DNA of 64,000 nucleotides from Leptospirales bacterium. Lineage in GTDB: Bacteria > Spirochaetota > Leptospiria > Leptospirales > Leptonemataceae. The stretch spans positions 62,001 to 126,000 of the forward strand of contig JAIBBM010000002.1 of assembly GCA_019694685.1 (NCBI GenBank), written 5' to 3'. The translations under genes and the position numbers were made by a program. Positions 36,430 to 44,999 of the stretch are shown here, piece after piece; position 1 is the first letter of the stretch; the number at the start of each line of letters is the position of its first letter. The notes under the pieces were generated by a model, which did no database searches, was not told the DNA's origin, and saw only the letters and a program-made list of their open reading frames with translations.

Positions 36430-37457
36430 CGCGAACTCACAGCGCGAGGATCCAGTGCGTCGCGAAGCGCATCCCCGAGCACGTTTAGAGACAGGACCAG
36501 AGGAAGGATTCCGCAAAAAGCGCTCCCGGCAAAAACCCACCAGATGGCCGGAGATCGCATAAGCTCCTTTTCCGATTCGATGAGCATAGCGCCCCAGGAG
36601 GCCGTGCCCTGCTCCACTCCAATCCCGATGAAAGTCAGGATGCTCTCTGCAAGAATCACGGACGAACAGAACAGAGTCAGATCAATGATGATCAGATATC
36701 GCACGTTCGGGAGCAAATGGCGAAAGAGGATTCTGGGAACGGAAAGACCGGTTGCTCTGGCTGCTGTGATGTAGTCCAGACTCTTCTGCTTGAGAGTTTC
36801 CCCGCGAATCAATCGGGCCGTTCCCACCCACGAAGTCAGGCCAATCGCAAGACAAATCCAAAAAAGTCCGCGACCAAACACCATGAGAAATGCAATCACA
36901 AAGAGAAGCCAGGGAATAGACGCCACCGTAGACATGAGCCATTGAATCAGATCGTCTAACTTTCCGCCTGACCAACCAGCAAGAATTCCCAGAAGCACAC
37001 CGAGCGGCATGGCAACAAGAGCTGTCCCAAAAGACAGAATCAGCGCCGTGCTTGCACCGCGAAGAACGTTGTGCATTACGTCCACACCGTTGATGTCCGT
37101 TCCTAGAATGTGAATGCCTTTGACTCGATTGAGCTCCCTGTCTGCCTCGAGCATGCGAATGCCGGTCACCTCGGATGCGAAAGGCGCGCTGTATGTGCGC
37201 TCTTTCTGAATCCACTGCAAACTTAAATCCAGCAGGCTGCGATCCGCGATTCTCTCTTTCTCTGGAACTTTGATTTGCCCAATCAAGCCAACACCAAGGT
37301 AAGCGCATACTACGTAGAAGGCGATGCGCACTCGCAAGCGGCTAGCGAGCATGTCACGCGCATCCTTCAAAGAAGGATTTCGCAAGAAACTCCTCAATGC
37401 CACGATGCCTGCCGCTGCCGCGAGAATCCAGGCAATGTCGATCAGAATCGTGATCAT
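36426..37457 (-). CDS. oppC: oligopeptide ABC transporter permease OppC
   Basis: A 343-residue permease with an N-terminal helix, an extended loop, and five further helices. The coupling motif is RGETLKQKSLDYITAARATG, followed by the helix pair ending in LTFIGIGVEQGTASWG. It forms the channel with OppB; the start overlaps the oppB stop by four bases. It is longer than E. coli OppC (~300) because of a larger first periplasmic loop. Confidence 0.92.
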   Translation of the reverse strand: MITILIDIAWILAAAAGIVALRSFLRNPSLKDARDMLASRLRVRIAFYVVCAYLGVGLIGQIKVPEKERIADRSLLDLSLQWIQKERTYSAPFASEVTGIRMLEADRELNRVKGIHILGTDINGVDVMHNVLRGASTALILSFGTALVAMPLGVLLGILAGWSGGKLDDLIQWLMSTVASIPWLLFVIAFLMVFGRGLFWICLAIGLTSWVGTARLIRGETLKQKSLDYITAARATGLSVPRILFRHLLPNVRYLIIIDLTLFCSSVILAESILTFIGIGVEQGTASWGAMLIESEKELMRSPAIWWVFAGSAFCGILPLVLSLNVLGDALRDALDPRAVSSR

Positions 37458-38437
37458 TCGAGCACCACCCTGGGGTCTGCCAGAATATAGGAAATGTCCG
37501 TGAGGAGTGCGCCAATCATGTAGAGGAACGCACCCAGATAGACCATCACTTTGATGACCTGGAAATCCTGACTGTAGATGGCAGTATACATCATGTCACC
37601 CATTCCAGGAATGCCAAAGAAATGTTCGAGAATCAGTGAGCCAGTGATCAAGAAAGGCAAAGACATGACCACAGAAGTCAGAATGGGAATCAAAGAATTT
37701 GGTAATACATGCTTGAACAGGATGCCGCTCTCGCTTACGCCCTTTGCTCTGGCGGTTCGAATGTAGTCCTGCTCGATTTGCTCCAGAAAGACGGTGCGAT
37801 AAAAGCGCACCTGGCCACCCAGTCCTGCAAGCACCGAGACTAAGATTGGAAGCAACACGTGATTGTACACGGGAACCAGTTTTAAGTACTTACCAAAGCC
37901 CCAATTGCAGAGAAGCAGATAGACGGGCACAGGAATGCTCATCATCGCAACAGTAATGAGAACGGCGCCTACATCCAGACCTGTCTCTCTGAAGTACGCA
38001 AGAAACAGGGACATCACTACGCTGAGTGTGACTGTAATCAAGAATGCGGGCAACATCACTGACAGAGAATAAGGAGCGCGCTCTGCAATCGACTCACTGA
38101 TTGGCTGGCGATTCTTATCCACTCCAAAATCAAACGTGATGATCTCACGAAAGCCAAGAAAGAACTGCGAATAAAAAATGCTCTTAGAAGCGAGCTCTGG
38201 ATGTTTTTTGCCGTCCACCAGCACTGTGTCCGCATCTGCAGGAAGATTCACAAACCTTGGTAAATGCAGATTGTTGTTGCGAACCCAGGCTTTGAGAGCG
38301 GCGTCCGGCGCCTGCGGCATGTGGACTCTCGCAATCGCAATGGGATCACGCATATGAAACAACGCGAAGGTGATTCCGTATACTCCAATCCAGATGGGAA
38401 GGGTATAGATGATGCGGCGAATGATATACGTGAGCAT
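37454..38437 (-). CDS. oppB: oligopeptide ABC transporter permease OppB
   Basis: A 327-residue permease beginning MLTYIIRRIIYTLPIWIGV, the usual OppB opening, with the coupling motif EQDYIRTARAKGVSES and the late LEHFFGIPGMGDMMY. The frame is open further upstream, but ATG 38437 follows GAGGAGA and overlaps the oppA stop by one base (TGATG), so translation is coupled to the binding protein. Confidence 0.93.
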   Translation of the reverse strand: MLTYIIRRIIYTLPIWIGVYGITFALFHMRDPIAIARVHMPQAPDAALKAWVRNNNLHLPRFVNLPADADTVLVDGKKHPELASKSIFYSQFFLGFREIITFDFGVDKNRQPISESIAERAPYSLSVMLPAFLITVTLSVVMSLFLAYFRETGLDVGAVLITVAMMSIPVPVYLLLCNWGFGKYLKLVPVYNHVLLPILVSVLAGLGGQVRFYRTVFLEQIEQDYIRTARAKGVSESGILFKHVLPNSLIPILTSVVMSLPFLITGSLILEHFFGIPGMGDMMYTAIYSQDFQVIKVMVYLGAFLYMIGALLTDISYILADPRVVLE

Positions 38438-40380
38438 CAGCGAAGTCTCCTCGAATACTTTCGCACGGCGATCACAACGGGCAACACAAGAACCAGAATG
38501 AGAAATGCGAACAGCAAATATCCGGCCAGCGGCATCCGGTTCCACTGCGCTACAAGAGTCTTGCGCTTCTCTGGATCAAGATCGCGAAATTTCAATTGAT
38601 TTGAATTCGTAGGATGCGTTTTGAACGGAGAAAACCACGGATGAGACAACCCATAAGTGATGGGATGAAATTGCATGATTACAGGCGTGTCGTCTGCGAC
38701 AATCTCCTTCATTTTACGAATGATGGCCAGGCGAGCCGGTCCAGGTGGCATGTTCTTCATTTGCAAATAGAGAGAATCATAAGTCGGATTTCTGTAGCTT
38801 CCCTCATTGTATGAACTCGCTGTGTTCGGGCCATAGAGCAATTGTAGAAAATTCTGCGGATCAGGATAGTCCGCGTGCCAGCCACCGACTATGATCTGGA
38901 ATTCCTTCTTGTACTTTTTTTGCAAAACAGTGGGCCAATCCGCTTCCTCCAATTTCAGATCCACGTTGAATTTCTCAAAACTCGATCTGTAGAAAGCATA
39001 GAGACTCGTTGAGCCTGGCGAATTCGTAAGAGTAAACGAAACGCGAAGAGCGCGACCGGTGGCCGGATCGATACCACCCGGGTATCCTGCCTCCGCCAGA
39101 AGCACTCTCGCTCTGTCCGGATCGTAAGCCGCATACGGATTCTTGTATTCGTCTTCGTATCCCTCCATTCCTGGGGGAATGATGCTCATGGCCGGAACTC
39201 CTCTGCCGTTGAAAAATCTCTCCAGCATTTCGCGCCGATCGAGCATGAGGCTGAGCGCCTGACGTAGTTTTTTATTCTTCATCACGGGATCTGTAAGATT
39301 GAAAACCCAGTAGTAAGTAGCCTGATCAATCTCCGTATCCAGACGAGTTCCCCTTTCCTTGAACTCAGGAGTGAGTTCCTGATTGAGAACAACCTGATTG
39401 AACACTTCAAGCGGAATCCCGGCCCGATCCAGGTAACCTTGATCGAATAACGTCCAGACTGGAGGACCGGCTTTGATAATCTGAATCCAGATCTCATCTA
39501 CAATCGGAAGCTGACGCCCGGCCGCAAGCAAAAGGCCGTTCGCCTTATCCTCTTCTGTTCCCTCACGTGGATAAAAATCGTCAGAGCGGTAGTTGGGGTT
39601 TCGTGCCAGCACAATGCGATAATTGGAATGCCATTCCTTCAAACGAAAAGCGCCTGACGTTGCCGGATGACGGTCATACGCGGGTCTTCCGTTTCTTCCG
39701 TTGTAATACTCAACGCATTCGCGAGGCTGAGGGCTGCCTGTCGTAAGAGTAAAAAAGAAAATGATCTGCGGATAGTCTTCTGTCAACAAGAGCTGGAGAG
39801 TATAATCGTCCAGCTTTCGCACGCCTGGAATTTCTGAATCAAAAACTTTTGAAACGATCGAGCTATCTCTCTTTTCTGCTTCTTCTGCGTGCGCCTTTTC
39901 GAGACGCGTGGTGTACTCATCGAATCCAAGTACTTTGCCGGAAAGAAGCGGAAGACCAAATGGATCAATCGAATTGTCGGCCGCTCTTTTGACAGCAAAG
40001 ATGATATCGTCTATTTTGATTTCGCGCCCCTTTCCTCCCGCAAAGCAAGAGTCATCCGCGTACCTCATCCCTTTCTTGATCGAAAATTCAAACGTGCGAT
40101 ACTGCGTTCCTCCAGAAACTGCCGCCCCGGTCCTGGGCATCGATACTGCCATCGCAGGCTTGATTTCAAGAGGTCGCTTCAGGTAGTAGTATTCGAAAGG
40201 AGTGTCGTGTAGATTCGAAGCGATTGCATTGGATTGTGTATCGCCTACGCGCGCTGGATCCAGCGTTCGCGGATCATCCGGCAAATTGCTCATGATCACT
40301 TTACCGGGAGGAAACTGGCCGTACGGGTTGTTGTTGCATGCGGCCAAAAAAAGTGCGAAAAAAATTACGCCTGCGCGCAT
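38437..40380 (-). CDS. oppA: OppA-like peptide-binding lipoprotein with C-terminal membrane helix
   Basis: A 647-residue solute-binding protein of family 5. It has a lipobox (LFLAAC) at its N-terminus, and family motifs such as YRTFEFSIKKGMRYADD and ATSGAFRLKEW and the segment VGGWHADYPDPQNFLQLLY. Unlike E. coli OppA (~543), it ends with a hydrophobic helix (~615-637) and a basic tail (VRKYSRRLR), so both ends may be held in membranes. It should bind peptides and pass them to OppB/OppC. Confidence 0.9.
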   Translation of the reverse strand: MRAGVIFFALFLAACNNNPYGQFPPGKVIMSNLPDDPRTLDPARVGDTQSNAIASNLHDTPFEYYYLKRPLEIKPAMAVSMPRTGAAVSGGTQYRTFEFSIKKGMRYADDSCFAGGKGREIKIDDIIFAVKRAADNSIDPFGLPLLSGKVLGFDEYTTRLEKAHAEEAEKRDSSIVSKVFDSEIPGVRKLDDYTLQLLLTEDYPQIIFFFTLTTGSPQPRECVEYYNGRNGRPAYDRHPATSGAFRLKEWHSNYRIVLARNPNYRSDDFYPREGTEEDKANGLLLAAGRQLPIVDEIWIQIIKAGPPVWTLFDQGYLDRAGIPLEVFNQVVLNQELTPEFKERGTRLDTEIDQATYYWVFNLTDPVMKNKKLRQALSLMLDRREMLERFFNGRGVPAMSIIPPGMEGYEDEYKNPYAAYDPDRARVLLAEAGYPGGIDPATGRALRVSFTLTNSPGSTSLYAFYRSSFEKFNVDLKLEEADWPTVLQKKYKKEFQIIVGGWHADYPDPQNFLQLLYGPNTASSYNEGSYRNPTYDSLYLQMKNMPPGPARLAIIRKMKEIVADDTPVIMQFHPITYGLSHPWFSPFKTHPTNSNQLKFRDLDPEKRKTLVAQWNRMPLAGYLLFAFLILVLVLPVVIAVRKYSRRLR

Positions 40381-40486
40381 TACCCGATATCAGGCCACAG
40401 AAAATGCTGGCAACTGCTTATGCAGGATTGCGTTTCTAAAGGGGGTTCGAACTGGATTCGATCCCATTTCGTCCGATACTAAGAAT

Positions 40487-40954
40487 ATGAAGCGAGCGAT
40501 TCTGATCTTCCTTCTCGTGTCTGCCCTCAAGGCCCAGACCACGGACGTGGCCGATCGCAAGGTCACTCTGTACGACGGCCAGGGAATCACAGAACTTGCG
40601 CAAAAGTATCTGGGTGTACCATATCGCTTTGGGGGACAATCGCCGGATGGCTTTGATTGTTCCGGTCTGACCGGATACGTTTATAAAAAGGCGGGCTACC
40701 AGCTCCCCAGGGATGCAGGAGATCAATTCAAAGCGCTTCGCCCCATCAAAACTCCTCGTCCGGGAGACCTCGTGTTCTTCAAGATAGACGGCAAGTCGAT
40801 CGGGCACGTTGGAATCTATCTGGGCAATCTACGATTCATCCATGCACCCTCCACTGGAAAGACCGTGAGCATCGCAGACATGAGGATCTCATACTGGAAA
40901 ACCAGGTACGCAGGTGCTCGCACGATCTTTGGTCAGGCGGAAGCTGCGAGATAA
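40487..40954 (+). CDS. secreted NlpC/P60 peptidoglycan endopeptidase
   Basis: A 155-residue exported protein: signal peptide MKRAILIFLLVSALKAQ, then the NlpC/P60 domain with catalytic Cys in FDCSGLTGYVY, His in GHVGIYLG and a third polar residue in FIHAPSTG. The family cuts gamma-D-Glu to diamino acid bonds in cell-wall peptides. There are no extra binding domains. The open frame runs nearly 100 codons upstream over oppA, but ATG 40487 begins the signal peptide. It is divergent from oppA with about 105 bases between. Confidence 0.92.
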   Translation: MKRAILIFLLVSALKAQTTDVADRKVTLYDGQGITELAQKYLGVPYRFGGQSPDGFDCSGLTGYVYKKAGYQLPRDAGDQFKALRPIKTPRPGDLVFFKIDGKSIGHVGIYLGNLRFIHAPSTGKTVSIADMRISYWKTRYAGARTIFGQAEAAR

Positions 40955-40972
40955 ATTACTTTTCGCGAGGCT

Positions 40973-41443
40973 GTGTCTGCGCATTCTTGCTCTGTGATCA
41001 CAAAGCGCATCCAGGAAGCAGGGCTGATCCTTCCGCAGGTGAACCCACCCATCGCATCGTATGTCCCGGCCGTCAGATCCGGGTCCACTATCTTTACCAG
41101 CGGCCAGCTCCCTATGAAAGAGGGACAGCTTTTGATGACTGGCATCATGACTGCATCGCGCAGTCTAGAAGAAGCACAAAGTGCAATGAAGCAATGCTTT
41201 CTCAATGCAATCGCGGCCGCACTTCTAGTCGCCAGGGAAGATGAAATCAAAGGTGTGCTCAAGCTGGGCGCTTTTGTGGCAAGCGCGCCAGATTTTACAG
41301 ATCAGCACAAAGTAGCAAACGGTGCGTCGGATCTTGCAAAGCTCATCTTTGGAGATGCAGGCGTTCATGCCCGATTCGCAGTGGGAGTTGCTTCCCTCCC
41401 GGTAAACGCCACCGTGGAACTGGAAGTGATCTTTTCCGTCTGA
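40973..41443 (+). CDS. RidA/YjgF-family deaminase
   Basis: A 156-residue protein of the RidA superfamily, which hydrolyses reactive enamine/imine intermediates. Typical segments are SGSTIFTSGQLPM, the helix EEAQSAMKQCFLNAIAAALL and the C-terminal VHARFAVGVASLPVNATVELE, with the substrate-binding Arg in HARF. The GTG start at 40973 has GAGG just before it. It follows the NlpC/P60 gene by 18 bases and is 11 bases before the next gene, so it sits in a small operon. Confidence 0.92.
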   Translation: MSAHSCSVITKRIQEAGLILPQVNPPIASYVPAVRSGSTIFTSGQLPMKEGQLLMTGIMTASRSLEEAQSAMKQCFLNAIAAALLVAREDEIKGVLKLGAFVASAPDFTDQHKVANGASDLAKLIFGDAGVHARFAVGVASLPVNATVELEVIFSV

Positions 41444-41454
41444 GCGGGGAGCTG

Positions 41455-42072
41455 ATGATTCAGACAAGAAACATCGTCACAGTCCTCAAACAGGCTGCGG
41501 AGTTTGAAAAAGACTTCGCTCGCGCTTCCTTCGTAGGGGCGTTACAAATGGCGCGGCATGTTGCTTTAGAAATCAAACACACAGTGACAAATCTGAGCGT
41601 GTTTCATCTGAGCTACTACCTTGCGTCCTGCGTTCTGATTCTAGTGGCTCTGGCACCGTGGATCGAGTATCAGATCGATTTTGGGACGCCAGAATCTGTA
41701 GACGTTGGTTCATCTGCAAAACTCATATTTCTCTTGCCTGGTCTGGTTGGATTGTTGGTGGCCACCTTTGAGCTGCCATTCCGGGTGCAGGCCTACAGAA
41801 TCAGTGCGGGGCTCGCAGTTCTGGTCTGGATTGGCGGGCTCATTTTCCCGAATCCAGTCCACACAAGCATTCATGCAGGCGAATTTCACTTGAGATGGTG
41901 GTTGTATTTGTACGGGCCGCTTCTCCTGGCCCAGGGAACTCTCTCACTGCAAGGGCTGACAGAGGCCTCCATCCATCTTGATCGATTTCAAGACAGGTTG
42001 TTCCCGCCGCCCGCCGCGCCGGAGGGGAAGGCCCCCTCCCGCCGCAAAGGCGCTAAACCCGGCCGAGCTTGA
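41455..42072 (+). CDS. membrane protein with four helices, unknown function
   Basis: A 205-residue protein: a soluble N-terminal helix (~1-40), then four predicted membrane helices (~48-68, 83-103, 110-130, 145-165) and a basic, Pro/Ala-rich cytoplasmic tail. No family recognised. GGGGAG before ATG 41455 is a good ribosome binding site. It is the last gene of the NlpC/RidA group; its 3' end overlaps the convergent small gene by 20 bases. Confidence 0.75.
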   Translation: MIQTRNIVTVLKQAAEFEKDFARASFVGALQMARHVALEIKHTVTNLSVFHLSYYLASCVLILVALAPWIEYQIDFGTPESVDVGSSAKLIFLLPGLVGLLVATFELPFRVQAYRISAGLAVLVWIGGLIFPNPVHTSIHAGEFHLRWWLYLYGPLLLAQGTLSLQGLTEASIHLDRFQDRLFPPPAAPEGKAPSRRKGAKPGRA

Positions 42073-42271
42073 TCAGGTTCTCCCTCTGGAGAGGACTGAT
42101 CCCGGAAGAAAACCTTTTGCCTTCCTGGACCACTTCCCCCTGAAACGCTTCTAGCAGGTACTGATCGAAACTCTTCCTGTTTGCTGCAACAGGAGCCTCA
42201 TAGCCACGTCCGGGAAGCCCTTCCCGCTTTTGACGATGGTAGAGGGGACTCTCGAGCTTGCTTACGATCAT
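42053..42271 (-). CDS. small protein of 72 residues, unknown function
   Basis: Starts at ATG 42271 with an excellent ribosome binding site (GGAGG, five-base spacing), which is the main reason to accept it. The product MIVSKLESPLYHRQK... is hydrophilic, with a helical middle (SFDQYLLEAFQGEVV) and the end SPLQRENLIKLGRV. There is no signal or membrane segment. I do not recognise a family; its size and composition would suit a small regulator or a flagellum-associated factor, but that is a guess. It has its own candidate promoter at 42380-42410. Confidence 0.65.
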   Translation of the reverse strand: MIVSKLESPLYHRQKREGLPGRGYEAPVAANRKSFDQYLLEAFQGEVVQEGKRFSSGISPLQRENLIKLGRV

Positions 42272-42379
42272 ACTGGCCTCCACACACATCCTTTGACGGC
42301 CTTTTCCCGACAAAGTTTATGTCTCATACAAAATTTACTACCCACGAGCCTAAAATACAAGAGTTTTTTGCCCGACAAC

Positions 42380-42410
42380 ACTATACAAAGAATACCTAAA
42401 CAAAAGTCAA
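42380..42410 (-). promoter_or_regulatory. candidate promoter of the 72-residue gene
   Basis: On the minus strand TTGACT (42410-42405) and TATAGT (42385-42380) are good hexamers but 19 bases apart, longer than ideal. The leader would be about 100 bases. Around it, the AT-rich stretch 42313-42539 shows nothing else except a loose inverted repeat. Confidence 0.35.
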
Positions 42411-42539
42411 GCATTCTTGTGTTGGGCGCCTCTTTTTTTCTTCTCGCTTGTGTATCTTTTTACCCGCCCCCTGGGACAAAAACCTCCCCCCTTTGCAAAA
42501 AACCCAAAAAATTGGAACTGGCGGGCCGATTCTAAGAAA

Positions 42540-43730
42540 ATGAAGCGAATCGTCATTCTGTGCCTGTTTGGTCCCGCCTGGATCCTGGCCCGAGACCTGG
42601 AAAAGCGCCCCGGGCGATTCGTACCCAGAGCAGAAGTGGTTTCCGTGCAGCCTGAGAAAAACAGACTCTGTGCGGAGACCGTGGAGATCCCATCTCTCAA
42701 GGGCAAAGACGCCTCTTCTGTCAGGTCCTTCTTTTTTGAAAAAGAAAAGAACATGATTCTGCTCACAGAAGATGGATCCGAATTCGGCACCCTCACCATT
42801 GACCGCGTGGAACCAGGGAAGCCTCACCTCATCTGCGGCGAATTCGCATTAAACGCGGAACAATCGCCCAGACCGGGAGACCTCGCCGGTGTAACACTGC
42901 AACCTGCTAACTACAGAACTCAAAATTTGCGCGGTCCCTTGCCCGTTTCGCCTCCCGAGAGAATCAGAAACCAGGCGGACAAGAAGATGATGGTTCGAGT
43001 GGAATGGGACTACGTTGTGTTTGGCCAGGGCGAAGATCCTGCCATGGACAATTTCAACCCACACTTCTTTGATCGCGATCCTTCCGTGACGCCAAAAGTG
43101 GAAACCTTCTATATGGATGAATATGAAGTAACGAATCGCGAGTATCTTTTCTTCACACGTCAAACAGGACACAGATTGCCGGAGTCCTGGGAAAAAACGG
43201 GATCGTATCCTGAAGGAATGGAGGACCATCCTTTCATACTGGCGAGTTACGAAGATGCAGCTGCTTACGCGCGATGGAGTGGAAAGAGATTGCCCACAGA
43301 AATTGAATGGGAAATGGCAGCGCGCGGTGGACTAAAACTGCTTCGAAACGGCACTGGAGTAAATGGAATCACGCGGAGCCCGCGCGTATTCCCCATGGGA
43401 GAATGGAAAAGCGAAGTCTGCAATACAAGAGAGATGTGGCAGGATGAACCGCGCACTGTATCGGTGTATACACTGAAAGACAGAAGTCCCTACGGAATCG
43501 TGGGAATGTGTGGCAGTGCTGCTGAGTGGACAGAGACGTGGTACAATCCATATCCAGGTGCTAGCAAATTTCCAATGAATCTAGCGGGTAAGCAATTCAG
43601 AGTCATTCGCGGTGGTTCGTTTCATCAAGACAGAGATGCAGCCCGCGCGGATTCTCGCGACTACGGCGGATTCGAATCTCCTGAAAACCAAAAGAGAGCG
43701 GGGATTCGGCTCGTTATCTCTGCAAAATAG
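42540..43730 (+). CDS. secreted FGE-sulfatase (SUMF1)-fold protein
   Basis: A 396-residue exported protein. After a short signal (MKRIVILCLFGPAWILA) and a beta-rich N-terminal part (~25-160), residues ~165-396 match the formylglycine-generating-enzyme fold: YMDEYEVTNREYLFF, KRLPTEIEWEMAARGG, GMCGSAAEWTETWY, RVIRGGSFHQD and the closing GIRLV. The catalytic Cys pair of true FGE is not evident, so it is more likely a binding or structural member. ATG 42540 is preferred over an upstream TTG frame. Confidence 0.85.
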   Translation: MKRIVILCLFGPAWILARDLEKRPGRFVPRAEVVSVQPEKNRLCAETVEIPSLKGKDASSVRSFFFEKEKNMILLTEDGSEFGTLTIDRVEPGKPHLICGEFALNAEQSPRPGDLAGVTLQPANYRTQNLRGPLPVSPPERIRNQADKKMMVRVEWDYVVFGQGEDPAMDNFNPHFFDRDPSVTPKVETFYMDEYEVTNREYLFFTRQTGHRLPESWEKTGSYPEGMEDHPFILASYEDAAAYARWSGKRLPTEIEWEMAARGGLKLLRNGTGVNGITRSPRVFPMGEWKSEVCNTREMWQDEPRTVSVYTLKDRSPYGIVGMCGSAAEWTETWYNPYPGASKFPMNLAGKQFRVIRGGSFHQDRDAARADSRDYGGFESPENQKRAGIRLVISAK

Positions 43731-43833
43731 TCGAGTATCATTCAATAAGGAATTGTGCGCGCCGGCATTCGCAGCGGATCGCCTCATCCATGTTTGGCCC
43801 GGCAAATCTTTCGCTCGCCTATGCAAGGGGCAG

Positions 43834-43839
43834 TATAAT
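43834..43839 (+). promoter_or_regulatory. -10 element before the small lipoprotein
   Basis: A perfect TATAAT at 43834-43839, about 37 bases before ATG 43877. The -35 region is poor (TTCGCT at about 18 bases). The 43731-43833 stretch upstream holds no gene I can support. Confidence 0.45.
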
Positions 43840-43876
43840 CGCTTGCGCGGCGAATAGTTGTTTGAAAAGAGTTCTC

Positions 43877-44059
43877 ATGAAAACAATTGCAATTGCTCTT
43901 TTCGCAGTCTTCGCCGCAAGCTGCGGCCTCATTGACCGCAAGATCGCCGGATATACTGGATACTCAAAAATCTGTATTGACGGAGTTCGTTACATTCAAT
44001 TCACTTCAGGTGCTTCCGTGAAATATACGAAAGACGGCCGCGTAGAAACGTGTGATTGA
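43877..44059 (+). CDS. small lipoprotein (60 residues)
   Basis: Sixty residues: a lipoprotein signal with lipobox FAASC, then about 40 mature residues (GYTGYSKICIDGVRYIQFTSGASVKY...) with two Cys that could pair. The DGVRYIQFTSG stretch is like small secreted proteins common in bacteria and phages; function unknown. AAGAG lies seven bases before the ATG. Convergent with the receiver/cyclase-fold gene, 13 bases apart. Confidence 0.75.
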   Translation: MKTIAIALFAVFAASCGLIDRKIAGYTGYSKICIDGVRYIQFTSGASVKYTKDGRVETCD

Positions 44060-44072
44060 TTGAGGCGAATGC

Positions 44073-44999
44073 CTAGAAAATGGATCTGTAGATCCAGCAA
44101 TCGGGTCCTTCATCGAAGTAACGGCGCGCTGCTGGACTGAGCTGCGCCCAGATTGACTGGGAAATTCTAAGGCGGCCACGTCCGTCTTCTTTTGCAAGAT
44201 GAGCGCTCTTATTGAGCGCCGCACTCTGCAGGATAGAGGGATCTGCTCTGTAAACAGTGTCTCCTAGATCCAGCCCGATGTTGATTCCAAAATCGCGGCT
44301 GCGATCCTGCAAAGCGCCATGCAGTACGTTCAATGTCATCAGCTCTATAGCACACATGACTACAGAAACTGCATCCTGCTTGTGAAACACAAAGAAGCCA
44401 GCGTCGTCTTTGCGAAGCCAGAGCTGCCCATTGTAGCGCTGAGCGGTTCTCGAATACATATCGAAGAGCACGCCAAGACTTGACTGAATCTCAGAACCCT
44501 GCCTGGAAACGGAAAACTTCTGATCCACAACCACCTGGCAATAGAGAAATGCGAGCGGATAAGTCTGACCTTCCACGAACGTAGAGGAGGGCTGAGACGG
44601 AGTGGGACTCCTTGAGCCAGGAAGAGAAAGATGAACCTTCATTCTGGCAATGAGGACAGGAAGATCGACAGGCTTGCCGACGAAGTCGTTTGCACCCGCT
44701 TCAAGCACAGACACGACTTGCGCGGATTCCGAATCTGATGAAATAAAGATCACAGGAAGCTCTGTGCGCGAATAACGGGCGCGAATGCGAGCAAGCACTT
44801 CCAGGCCTGAGATACCTGGCAACCCGGCGTCGAGCAGCAGCAAATCAGGCTTGGTGGAGGCGAAGAACTCAAGATAGCTTTCCCCGTTAGGAAAAATCAA
44901 AACCGACATGTCTGGTTGCGAAGCAAGGCCTCGCTGAAGAACTTCCAGGATCAGAGGATCATCGTCCACGATCACAATGGTAGAGCGTTCGTGGGTCAA
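44073..44999 (-). CDS. receiver domain fused to a degenerate cyclase-fold domain (C2-like)
   Basis: A 308-residue protein. The receiver (~6-125) is intact: VDDDP, phospho-Asp in LLLDAGLPGISG, KPVD. The C-terminal ~175 residues follow the class III cyclase fold (LAFLYCQVVVD, LWLRKDDAGFFVF, FGINIGLDLGD, SAALNKSAHLAKE). By my alignment the first metal Asp is replaced by Gln, the second Asp remains, the transition-state Asn remains (LNKSAH) and the Arg is His. It cannot be a normal homodimeric cyclase. It overlaps by four bases the gene for the complementary domain at 44996-45883. Confidence 0.8.
   Translation of the reverse strand: MTHERSTIVIVDDDPLILEVLQRGLASQPDMSVLIFPNGESYLEFFASTKPDLLLLDAGLPGISGLEVLARIRARYSRTELPVIFISSDSESAQVVSVLEAGANDFVGKPVDLPVLIARMKVHLSLPGSRSPTPSQPSSTFVEGQTYPLAFLYCQVVVDQKFSVSRQGSEIQSSLGVLFDMYSRTAQRYNGQLWLRKDDAGFFVFHKQDAVSVVMCAIELMTLNVLHGALQDRSRDFGINIGLDLGDTVYRADPSILQSAALNKSAHLAKEDGRGRLRISQSIWAQLSPAARRYFDEGPDCWIYRSIF

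Noticed and set aside
36682-37308. Open frame of 208 codons within the oppC region
   Set aside because: It is a shifted reading of oppC on the same strand; the oppC frame carries all family motifs.
42371-42430. Loose inverted repeat CAACAC...GTGTTG as a terminator or riboswitch
   Set aside because: The arms are weak, interrupted and AT-rich, and overlap the candidate promoter; there is not enough support for a structured RNA.
42417-42539. Upstream TTG extension of the FGE-fold gene
   Set aside because: The extra 41 residues are Phe/Pro/Asn-rich and would bury the signal peptide that begins at ATG 42540.
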